DNA from: Sandaracinaceae bacterium
GTDB taxonomy: Bacteria > Myxococcota_A > Polyangia > Polyangiales > JAFGIB01
DNA: 62,182 bases
Direction of reading: 5' to 3'
Assembly (NCBI GenBank): GCA_017881055.1
Contig: JADGRF010000237.1
Span: forward strand, 1 to 62,182
The notes under the pieces were generated by a model, which was given only the letters and a program-made list of their open reading frames with translations, was not told where the DNA came from and ran no database searches. How positions within the stretch are numbered: the first letter of the stretch is position 1; each line of letters opens with the position of its first letter. Of this stretch, positions 56,014 through 62,182 are shown piece by piece. Both the position numbers and the translations under genes were made by a program.

Positions 56014-56062
56014 CGGAGAGCCGCAGGCTGCTCCGCTCAAACGGAGAGCCGAAGGCTGCTCC
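56014..56062. repeat. GNA-loop palindromic repeat, two copies in the CarD-family leader (locus D)
   Basis: Copy one: CGGAG, AGCC-GCA-GGCT, G, CTCCG (56014-56035). Copy two: GGAG, AGCC-GAA-GGCT, G, CTCC (56043-56062). The period is 28 bp. The GGGTATGT block seen at loci A, B and E is absent; CTCAA follows each copy instead. An adjacent hairpin GCCGAA/TTCGGC lies at 55981-56002. All sit upstream of the ribosome-binding site GGGAGGAG (56073-56080). The rest of the 55867-55980 stretch shows nothing clear. Confidence 0.8.
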
Positions 56063-56085
56063 AACTCAATCCGGGAGGAGTCACT

Positions 56086-56586
56086 GTGGCAGCTCAGGCT
56101 CCGAATTTTAAAGTTGGCGACAACGCCGTGTATCCCGCCCACGGGGTTGCACAGATCACTGCCATCGAGAGCCGAGAGATCGCGGGGCACAAGAAGGATT
56201 TCTACATCCTCAAGATCCTCGACAGCGGCATGAAGCTGATGATCCCGACCGACGGCGCCTCGCGTGCCGGCTTGCGCGACGTCATTTCCAAGCGCGACGT
56301 GAAGAAGGTCATCGACATCCTCAAGGACCCGAAGATCGCCGTCACAGTCCAGCCCTGGAACAAGCGCTTCCGGGAGTACACCGAGATGCTCACCAGCGGC
56401 TCGGCGTTCGAGGTGGCCAAGGTGCTGCGCGATCTACATCGCGTGAAGAACGAGAAAGAGCTCTCGTTCAGCGAGCGCCGCCTGCTCGAGCAAGCCCGCA
56501 ACCTGGTCGTGACCGAGCTCGCCCTCGCCAAGAACTGCGACGTCGAACGCGTTCAGCGTGAGCTCGACGCTTTGCTAGGCGCCTAG
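56086..56586 (+). CDS. cdnL: CarD/CdnL-family transcription regulator
   Basis: The GTG at 56086 has a strong GGGAGGAG site upstream. The product has 166 residues. The N-terminal Tudor-like RNAP-interacting domain starts NFKVGDNAVYPAHGVAQITA and includes the beta-clamp surface. The helical C-terminus has LRDLHRVKNEKELSFSERRL. The family binds the RNAP beta subunit and stabilises open complexes at rRNA promoters; CdnL is essential in Myxococcus xanthus. It lacks the AT-hook tail of M. xanthus CarD, so the short CdnL form fits best. Confidence 0.93.
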   Translation: MAAQAPNFKVGDNAVYPAHGVAQITAIESREIAGHKKDFYILKILDSGMKLMIPTDGASRAGLRDVISKRDVKKVIDILKDPKIAVTVQPWNKRFREYTEMLTSGSAFEVAKVLRDLHRVKNEKELSFSERRLLEQARNLVVTELALAKNCDVERVQRELDALLGA

Positions 56587-56640
56587 CGCTGCGCGCTCGC
56601 TTTGGTTGGGCGCGCCGCAGGCAGCGCGCATCGCCGCACG

Positions 56641-57117
56641 CTACTGTGCTGGCTGCTGCTGCGTCTCTTGCATCATGTTCATCAGCTCGGGCATGTGCTT
56701 CTGTACGCGCTCCATGCCGATCTGCGCACCTTGCTGCATGAGCTTCGGCATCTGCTGCAGTGCTTTCTTGCCGATCGGCGTCTCGTAGAACGCGACGAGC
56801 TGTTTCACCTCGGCCTCGGTGAACGCCTTCGCGTAGATGCCGATCAGATCGTTCTGCAGTGATTCCCAGCTCAAGTACTTCGCGAAGAACTGGCGGAACT
56901 TCGGCCCGAATGGCGCGAGCGAAGGATTGGCCTCGATCTGCGCCGAGAGCATCGCCTCCGTGCTCTGTTTCAGCACGTGCGCCATGTCCATGAGCCCGAA
57001 CAGCTCGAGGATTGCGGCCTTGTGCGACTTGTCGTCCGCGTGGACGTGTGCCGGCTGCATCGACCAGCTTGCCATCATCACCGTCGCCAAAAAGACCACC
57101 GAACGCCAATGCCTCAT
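56641..57117 (-). CDS. DUF2059-domain secreted protein
   Basis: The ATG at 57117 gives a signal peptide (WRSVVFLATVMMASWSM). The mature part, starting DKSHKAAILELFGLMDMAH, is the all-helical DUF2059 fold and includes EVKQLVAFYETPIGKKAL, its best conserved segment. The C-terminus is Met/Gln-rich. The family is periplasmic and of unknown role. It is divergent from hisIE with 73 nt between start codons, so promoters overlap. Confidence 0.88.
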   Translation of the reverse strand: MRHWRSVVFLATVMMASWSMQPAHVHADDKSHKAAILELFGLMDMAHVLKQSTEAMLSAQIEANPSLAPFGPKFRQFFAKYLSWESLQNDLIGIYAKAFTEAEVKQLVAFYETPIGKKALQQMPKLMQQGAQIGMERVQKHMPELMNMMQETQQQPAQ

Positions 57118-57190
57118 GGAGCCTCCGACACGCACGATACGGGCCGTCTTCATGGACTCGCAAGCTGCCTGCGCTATGCTGCGCGCCGCC

Positions 57191-57859
57191 ATGCAGCTCG
57201 ATACGCTCAAGTGGGATGACGCAGGTCTCGTCACGGTCGTCGTTCAGGATCGCCTGTCCGGCGAAGTGCGCATGCTCGCGCATGCCAACCGCGATGCCAT
57301 CAAAGCCACGCTCGATACCGGTTTCGCTCACTTCTATTCGCGCTCTCGCAAACAGCAGTGGCGCAAGGGCGAAACCAGCGGCAACGGCCTGCGCGTGAGC
57401 GAGATCTGGATCGACTGCGACGGTGACGCGCTGATCTACCTCGCCGACGCGGAAGGACCGTCGTGTCACACCAACCGCGAGACGTGCTTCTTCACGCGCA
57501 CCGCGAGCGACGGTAGCGCGAGCATCGACAACGTCGCGCATGCGCGCACGGCTCTGCCGCGCCTGTGGGCCGAGCTCGAAGCGCGTCGCGACGCCAGCGA
57601 AGGCAAGAGCTACACGAAGAAGCTCCTGACCGAAGGCGCGCTCAAGATCTCGGAGAAGCTCGAAGAAGAAGCTGGCGAGCTAGCCCAAGCCCTGCAGCAC
57701 GAAACCAAAGAGCGCGTCATCTCCGAAGCTGCGGACGTCACCTACCACATGCTGGTAGCGCTACTCGCCAAAGGCGCCACGCTGAACGATCTCACCGCCG
57801 AGCTCGCGAAACGCTTCAATCAGTCGGGCTTAGAAGAAAAAGCCAACCGCTCGAAGTAG
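57191..57859 (+). CDS. hisIE: Bifunctional phosphoribosyl-AMP cyclohydrolase/phosphoribosyl-ATP pyrophosphatase
   Basis: The enzyme performs steps two and three of histidine synthesis. The HisI half (about residues 1-125) has VRMLAHANRDAIKATLDTG, HFYSRSRKQQWRKGETSG, DCDGDALIYLA and the zinc motif CHTNRETCFF. The HisE half has GALKISEKLEEEAGELAQAL and ERVISEAADVTYHMLVALLA. The fusion is of normal length. The ATG at 57191 starts MQLDTLKWDDAGLV; ATGs at 57152 and 57176 are in frame but add non-conserved residues. Confidence 0.95.
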   Translation: MQLDTLKWDDAGLVTVVVQDRLSGEVRMLAHANRDAIKATLDTGFAHFYSRSRKQQWRKGETSGNGLRVSEIWIDCDGDALIYLADAEGPSCHTNRETCFFTRTASDGSASIDNVAHARTALPRLWAELEARRDASEGKSYTKKLLTEGALKISEKLEEEAGELAQALQHETKERVISEAADVTYHMLVALLAKGATLNDLTAELAKRFNQSGLEEKANRSK

Positions 57860-58435
57860 TCAGCCGGCCTCGCCGCCCATGAGGGCGTCGATCGTCTCCG
57901 TCAGCTTCGCAAGATCGGGGCGCTGCACGAATGCTGACGCTCCGGCTTCCAGGGCTTTCGGCTTCTTGTCTTCGCGTGCGGAGTACACGACCACGCGCAC
58001 GTGTCGCGTGGCTTCGGCGGCTTTGAGGCGCGTGATGCACGACAGGCCGTCGATCTTGGTACCGCCAACGTCGAGCACGACTACCTCGGGAGCTTCGCTG
58101 CCGATCGCGATCAGCGCATCGACGGGATCTCCGAAGCCGGTCACTTCGAAGCGCTGTGCGAGCGCCTTCTTCACGGCGTCGAGCTGTGCCGGATCTTCGT
58201 CGACCACGTGCACGTTCGGTTTGCCCTGACGCAGCACCTCGGGCACCGGGTAGCCGTACTTGCGCAGGAAATCGAGCACGTCCACGCGCCGGAAACGCAG
58301 GTGACGGCCAGGGGTGCGGAAGTGGCGAACCTCGCCGCGGTCGGCCCAGTTGTGGATGGTCTTGAGGTCGACCTGACAGAAGCGAGCCACCTCAGATGCG
58401 GTGAAGAGCTCCTTGGCCTGTACGCGTCGGACCAT
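57860..58435 (-). CDS. Excisionase-type HTH regulator with a degenerate receiver domain
   Basis: The N-terminal winged HTH (residues 10-62: LFTASEVARFCQVDLKTIHNW, then RHFRTPGRHLRFRR) is the MerR-like/BldC type. A receiver domain follows (residues 74-187) with acidic Asp79/Glu80, the phospho-acceptor position Asp122 in VVVLDVGG and Ser152 in VYSA. The conserved C-terminal Lys is replaced: FVQRPD has Gln-Arg. Phosphorylation may be impaired or absent. HTH before receiver is the reverse of most response regulators. A perfect 14-bp palindrome lies just upstream of its start and is a candidate autoregulatory site. Its stop meets the hisIE stop tail to tail. Confidence 0.8.
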   Translation of the reverse strand: MVRRVQAKELFTASEVARFCQVDLKTIHNWADRGEVRHFRTPGRHLRFRRVDVLDFLRKYGYPVPEVLRQGKPNVHVVDEDPAQLDAVKKALAQRFEVTGFGDPVDALIAIGSEAPEVVVLDVGGTKIDGLSCITRLKAAEATRHVRVVVYSAREDKKPKALEAGASAFVQRPDLAKLTETIDALMGGEAG

Positions 58436-58448
58436 CTTCTAAATTCAT

Positions 58449-58462
58449 AACGTCCGGACGTT
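58449..58462. promoter_or_regulatory. Perfect 14-bp palindrome upstream of the HTH-receiver gene
   Basis: AACGTCCGGACGTT at 58449-58462 is fully self-complementary. It lies 14-27 nt upstream of the ATG at 58435, in a short AT-richer stretch. The position suits an operator for the MerR-like HTH encoded there or for the XRE regulator next to it. Confidence 0.5.
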
Positions 58463-58607
58463 CCACTGTCTAGAGAAAAATCCAGTTTACTCAGGTTTTG
58501 CCGACATTGTGGTCCGCGATCGCACGTCCGCGTTCATAGACACCTTAAATGGTCATAAACACGCACCTCCCCGAACTTCCAGGCGAAATTCGCGGGATAG
58601 AACGCGG

Positions 58608-59531
58608 CTATTCGCCGGCGAGCACGGCGGTCGTGGATACGCCGATCGCGGAGGCGAGGCGTGCGAGCGTCTCGAGCGACGGTGTGTGACGGCCGGCTTC
58701 GACGCGCGCGATGTTGGGTCGGTGAATGCCGGTGCGCCTTGCGAGCTCGGCCTGCGTGAGCCCTGCAGCGAGTCGCAGCTCACGAAGACGCGCGCCCAGG
58801 CGGGCTCCGTCGACGGCCAGTACACCGCTCGCGCTGGCGCTGCCCGGGCTGCCGGTGCCTCCCGTGAACGTGGCACCGTTGGTCTTGTGACCGTTGACGC
58901 CATTGGCCGACACCACGCTGCTCGCGCGCAGCGAGAGCTCGCGACCGCTGCCCAGCTTGAGTGTCGCGGAGTGCGCGTCACCTTCGAGCGTGATGCTCTC
59001 GACTTCGCTGCCGTCATCTTCGTCGGAAACGGGACGCGACAGGAGCAGCGCGGTGCCATCACCCAACACGGCCAGCAACTCGCTGGGCCGCGGTGACACC
59101 GTGAGATATTCGAAACGCTTCGCGCGCTCGCCATCGCGGCGGCGTGCCAGTGCGCCTGCGATTCTCCGCAGATCGCTGCCAGGGCGCGCGACCAACCCGC
59201 CGCACAGGTCTTCGAGCAAGTCTTCGATGCTGGCGAATGCGCGGCCTTCGGGCAGTGCGACCACGGTCGCAGCACGCATCGCACGCGACAGACCGACGGC
59301 GGCCAAGAGCTCGTCCTCGTCGTACAACGCGGCACCTGCGTCGATCACGACTGCCGTGATGCGCGCGCTGCTTGCGCTGGGGTCTTGAGCCACGATCTGC
59401 GCGGGCGTGAAGCTTTGCGCGAACGCATCCGGACGCACGACGCGCGGCTCCATCGCCATTTCGACGAGCACATTGCGCCACGCATCTTCGAACTGCGGAC
59501 GATCGCTGACTAACAAAACCGTGGGAAACAT
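58608..59531 (-). CDS. XRE-type HTH regulator with receiver-like N-terminal domain
   Basis: The ATG at 59531 (MFPTVLLVSDRPQFEDAWR) follows a GGGGAGGGAGCG purine-rich site. The first 120 residues resemble a receiver (ITAVVIDAGAALYDEDELLA and AATVVALPEGRAFASIEDLL), without a certain phospho-acceptor. A middle beta-rich part and a Gly/Ser/Ala linker follow. The C-terminus (about residues 250-305) is a textbook XRE HTH: LRELRLAAGLTQAELARRTG, then HRPNIARVEAGRHTPSLETL. It is transcribed in the same direction as the HTH-receiver gene, 172 nt upstream of it. Confidence 0.82.
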   Translation of the reverse strand: MFPTVLLVSDRPQFEDAWRNVLVEMAMEPRVVRPDAFAQSFTPAQIVAQDPSASSARITAVVIDAGAALYDEDELLAAVGLSRAMRAATVVALPEGRAFASIEDLLEDLCGGLVARPGSDLRRIAGALARRRDGERAKRFEYLTVSPRPSELLAVLGDGTALLLSRPVSDEDDGSEVESITLEGDAHSATLKLGSGRELSLRASSVVSANGVNGHKTNGATFTGGTGSPGSASASGVLAVDGARLGARLRELRLAAGLTQAELARRTGIHRPNIARVEAGRHTPSLETLARLASAIGVSTTAVLAGE

Positions 59532-59640
59532 CGCTCCCTCCCCGCGCGCGGGAAGCCACTTATGACAGAAGCGATCCGGGGGCTCAAGCCCCTTGTCGTC
59601 GATCTGCGAAGTCACGAAAAACGCCGCGAACCCTGGAGTT

Positions 59641-60939
59641 TCAGCTGCCGGGACTCACGGCGCGCGGCGGACCCATGACGCGCGACCAGACGGCGGGCAA
59701 GGTCACGCGCAGCTGAGCCAACACCACCATGGCGAGCAGGAGCGAAAGTGAGCCAAGGGCCCAGTGCGTGTAGTCGAGCGTCTTCTTGAACGATGCGGCG
59801 GCCGCGCCGAACGCGAATTCCAAGTGCACCCAGTACACGAGCAGCGATGCGCGCCCGAGCGTGTCGAGTGCCGCTCGGAGCGGCGAGCGCGGGGCCAAGC
59901 GGGCGATGCCGAACGCCAGGCCCGTAAGCACGAGCACGAGGCCTATGCGGTACATGACTCGCACGGGCTGAACGAGCCAAGGCACGTAGTGCAGCACGGC
60001 CCAGATGTGCGGCAGCGCCTCGGAGCTCGAGAGCGAGAGACACGCGCCTAGCGCGGTGCAGGCGATCAGCGTCAGTGGCAGTTGCTGCTCACGTGCGTCG
60101 CGTTGCCAGCGCAGCCCGAGTGCCGTGCCGATGAGCGCATACGCGAGCCACGGAAAGAGCGGAAAGAGCGCGAGCACCGAGCGCCCGTCGGTGGGCTCCC
60201 ACTGCCCGAGGTACGCCGCCATGCCCGAGGGCAAAGGGCCCGGCACCCAGGAGCGCGTCCAGGCTGTGGCGAACGCGGTGGCGACTCCGAGGCCGACGTA
60301 GAGCCCCGGTCTTGCGAAGCGGGCCCCACGCAGCGCGCCGATCACGGTGATGATCGCGAGCGAGCCACCGATGCATTGCAGCACGTCGACGCGCAAGAGG
60401 CCGTAGAGCCGGGACGACGCGGCGAAGTCCACGTGCACGAGCCCGCCAGCGACCATCGCGCTGGCTGCGGCGAGCAGCAGGCGCGCTCGCGGCTCAGCGC
60501 GGGCGAGCTTCGGCAGCGAGAAATACGCGAGGCCGTAGCCGCCGAGCAGCAGCAGCTCGCCGACATAGGCGTAGGGCTTGGCATAGCCGGAGCCGTCGAT
60601 GATCCACATTTGCAGGCGCAGCCCGTACCCGAGCACGACCAGCTGCAGCGCTCGGGCGAGGTCGTCCCGGTGCCGGGGCAAGGCCTGCTTTTCAGCTCGT
60701 GCACCCCAGCGCAGGCCGAGCGAAACCCCGGAAAGCGATAGGAACAGCGGTGCGGCGAGGCCTCCGAAGAACTGAATGGCCGCCCAGGCGTTGCCGCTGC
60801 GCAGCGCAGGCGCGACCCAGCCGTGCGAGGTGTGCAGCGGAATCATGAACACCACGGCGATCCCGCGCAGAACATCGACGAAATCGAGGCGCGTACGCTG
60901 CTCGGCATGCGGTTCGACCTTCGCGGTGCTCGGGACCAT
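59641..60939 (-). CDS. Membrane acyltransferase-like protein (DUF1624/HGSNAT-like)
   Basis: The product is multi-pass, with about ten helices. RLDFVDVLRGIAVVFMIPLHTSHGW near the N-terminus (read as LDFVDVLRGIAVVFMIPLH, with the histidine) is the heparan-alpha-glucosaminide acetyltransferase/DUF1624 pattern, in which that His accepts the acetyl group. APLFLSLSGVSLGLRWG is a second conserved segment. Bacterial members probably acetylate or otherwise modify an envelope sugar. The start is uncertain: ATG at 60939 keeps the conserved core, while a GTG at 61044 adds 35 non-conserved residues and would overlap the prs promoter. Confidence 0.72.
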   Translation of the reverse strand: MVPSTAKVEPHAEQRTRLDFVDVLRGIAVVFMIPLHTSHGWVAPALRSGNAWAAIQFFGGLAAPLFLSLSGVSLGLRWGARAEKQALPRHRDDLARALQLVVLGYGLRLQMWIIDGSGYAKPYAYVGELLLLGGYGLAYFSLPKLARAEPRARLLLAAASAMVAGGLVHVDFAASSRLYGLLRVDVLQCIGGSLAIITVIGALRGARFARPGLYVGLGVATAFATAWTRSWVPGPLPSGMAAYLGQWEPTDGRSVLALFPLFPWLAYALIGTALGLRWQRDAREQQLPLTLIACTALGACLSLSSSEALPHIWAVLHYVPWLVQPVRVMYRIGLVLVLTGLAFGIARLAPRSPLRAALDTLGRASLLVYWVHLEFAFGAAAASFKKTLDYTHWALGSLSLLLAMVVLAQLRVTLPAVWSRVMGPPRAVSPGS

Positions 60940-61037
60940 CACACGCTCACGTACCCGCAGCGCGCCCGGTTGGTCTGCGCATTCACCTGCCTGCGCCAAA
61001 ACTAGCGCGTCTTCGCCGAGTTGCAGCTGTGCTTTGG

Positions 61038-61066
61038 TTGACACCCAAGGCCCTGTTTGCTAGCGA
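61038..61066 (+). promoter_or_regulatory. Sigma-70-type promoter of prs
   Basis: TTGACA (61038-61043), a 17-bp spacer, then TAGCGA (61061-61066). The -35 box is perfect. Transcription would begin near 61073, about 78 nt before the ATG. Confidence 0.55.
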
Positions 61067-61074
61067 TCCGCGGC

Positions 61075-61110
61075 CTGTTCCGGGCCGAGCCCGCTGGCTT
61101 GCCCGAACAG
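61075..61110 (+). promoter_or_regulatory. Leader stem-loop of prs
   Basis: CTGTTC (61075-61080), a bulged C, and GGGC (61082-61085) pair with GCCCGAACAG (61101-61110), a 10-bp stem. It would start within a few bases of the predicted 5' end of the prs mRNA. It could stabilise the message or act as a control element. Confidence 0.45.
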
Positions 61111-61150
61111 CCGTGTCGTGACGGTCCGCACGGTTAACGAGAAACGCGCG

Positions 61151-62095
61151 ATGTTCAAGTCCATCAGCATCTTCTCCGGTACTGCCAACCCGGAGCTTGC
61201 CAAAGCCATGGGCATCTACCTCGAGCTACCGATTGGTAAAGCCGAGGTCACGCGTTTCTCCGACGGCGAGATCTTCGCGCGCATCCAAGAGAACGTGCGC
61301 GGCGTCGACGTGTACGTGGTGCAGTCCACGTGCTCGCCGGTCAACGACAACCTCATGGAGCTGTTGGTCATGGTCGACGCGCTCAAGCGCGCGTCCGCTG
61401 CGTCCATCACGGCCGTGCTGCCGTACTACGGCTACGCACGCCAGGATCGCAAAGCCTCGCCACGCACGCCGATCACGGCCAAGCTGATCGCGGATCTGCT
61501 CACGGCGGCCGGCATCTCGCGCGTGGTGTCGATCGACCTGCACGCCGGTCAGATTCAAGGTTTCTTCAACGTCCCGTTCGATCACTTGTTCGCGAACAAA
61601 GTCTTCCTCGACTACCTGCGCCCGAAGTTCGCGGCCGAGCTGCCGGTGTTCGTGTCGCCGGACGCTGGCGGCGTGGAGCGCACGCGCGCCTATGCCAAGC
61701 GCATGGACGCGGATCTCGCGATCATCGACAAGCGTCGCGAGAAGGCCAACGTCAGCGAGGTGATGAACATCATCGGCGACGTGCGCGACCGCGACTGCAT
61801 CATCTTGGACGACATGATCGACACCGCCGGCACGCTGTGCAATGCGGCGCGCGCGCTCAAAGAGCAGGGTGCTCGGCGTGTGTTTGCCGCGGCCACGCAC
61901 GCGGTGCTCTCGGGCCCTGCGGTCGAGCGCATCAAGGCTTCGCCGCTCGAAGAGGTCGTCGTGACCGACACCGTGCCGCTCAAGCAAGCGGCGATCGACA
62001 GCGGCAAGTTCCGGGTGCTGACCGTGGCTCGCCTGCTCGGCGAAGCGCTCAGGCGCATTCATCAGAGCGACTCCGTCAGCTCTCTCTTCGAATGA
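61151..62095 (+). CDS. prs: Ribose-phosphate pyrophosphokinase
   Basis: Prs makes PRPP from ribose-5-phosphate and ATP for nucleotide, His and NAD synthesis. The ATG at 61151 starts MFKSISIFSGTANPELAK. The divalent-metal and ATP region is YYGYARQDRKASPRTPITAK, with IDLHAGQIQGFF and FVSPDAGGVERTRAYAKRM. The PRPP loop is IILDDMIDTAGTL. 314 residues is standard for class I enzymes. A repeat array follows the stop. Confidence 0.97.
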   Translation: MFKSISIFSGTANPELAKAMGIYLELPIGKAEVTRFSDGEIFARIQENVRGVDVYVVQSTCSPVNDNLMELLVMVDALKRASAASITAVLPYYGYARQDRKASPRTPITAKLIADLLTAAGISRVVSIDLHAGQIQGFFNVPFDHLFANKVFLDYLRPKFAAELPVFVSPDAGGVERTRAYAKRMDADLAIIDKRREKANVSEVMNIIGDVRDRDCIILDDMIDTAGTLCNAARALKEQGARRVFAAATHAVLSGPAVERIKASPLEEVVVTDTVPLKQAAIDSGKFRVLTVARLLGEALRRIHQSDSVSSLFE

Positions 62096-62103
62096 GCTGA
62101 GTA

Positions 62104-62182
62104 ATGACATACCCACGAAACAGCCTTCGGCTTTTCGTGTAAATGACATACCCACGAAACAGCCTTCGGCTTTTCGTGTAAA
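62104..62182. repeat. GNA-loop palindromic repeat, two copies after prs (locus E, cut by window end)
   Basis: Two 39-bp units (62104-62142 and 62143-62181). On the minus strand each reads arm CACGAAA, core AGCC-GAA-GGCT, bulged G, arm TTTCGTG, then GGTATGTCAT. The pair starts 8 nt after the prs stop, so it may also terminate prs. More copies could lie beyond the window. Confidence 0.85.

Overview
The window is GC-rich chromosomal DNA from a bacterium of the Myxococcota, most likely a Polyangia-type relative. The pointers are a CarD/CdnL regulator, PilZ proteins, FG-GAP and Cys-rich repeat proteins, Gly-rich lipoproteins, a MYXO-CTERM-like tail, a strong sigma-54 promoter in front of a non-coding region, and many lipoproteins. 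The assignment is an inference from gene content only. I see no prophage, integrase, insertion sequence, CRISPR array, tRNA or rRNA.

Layout. 0-10 kb: an envelope protein, secA, a CAP-domain protein, a zinc-ribbon membrane protein, a sigma-54-driven candidate ncRNA, lipoproteins, a DUF465 protein and a LolA-like carrier. 10-15 kb: a degenerate histidine kinase, a decayed TANGO2/NRDE gene, and a coupled pair of lipase maturation factor homologue plus FG-GAP protein. 15-20 kb: a four-gene, ATGA-coupled Gld-type ABC exporter operon with DUF4340. 20-30 kb: a DHH-type phosphoesterase with permuted motif order, adenosine deaminase, an ArsA-like ATPase, an Rsm22-type methyltransferase, a ccmC/ccmD-like operon that also encodes a predicted lipoprotein kinase, and rarA. 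30-46 kb: PilZ proteins, an Mrp ATPase, a membrane glycosyltransferase, a lytic transglycosylase, nadB, metK, an esterase, a THUMP methyltransferase and hppA. 46-62 kb: a minus-strand run of two M16 peptidases, glmS and two glycosyltransferases, then cinA-recA, a CarD-family gene, hisIE, two regulators, a membrane acyltransferase homologue and prs.

Most genes are housekeeping or envelope functions in short operons, many with 1-4 nt overlaps. The main novelty lies between genes. A family of hairpins with the core AGCCGNAGGCTG (a 4-bp stem closed by a GNA triloop) occurs at five loci. The outer arms differ between loci but stay complementary, and at three loci the hairpin is followed by GGGTATGT. 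Most loci carry two tandem copies, and one pair lies in frame inside the Rsm22 homologue. Other gene 3' ends carry tandemly repeated terminator-like hairpins with 30- and 32-bp units. Two elements of about 146 bp have terminal complementary arms and internal stems and could fold as multi-branched structures. A near-consensus sigma-54 promoter precedes a roughly 210-nt region with three good hairpins and no convincing ORF.

All functional calls come from reading motifs by eye. No database search or folding program was run.
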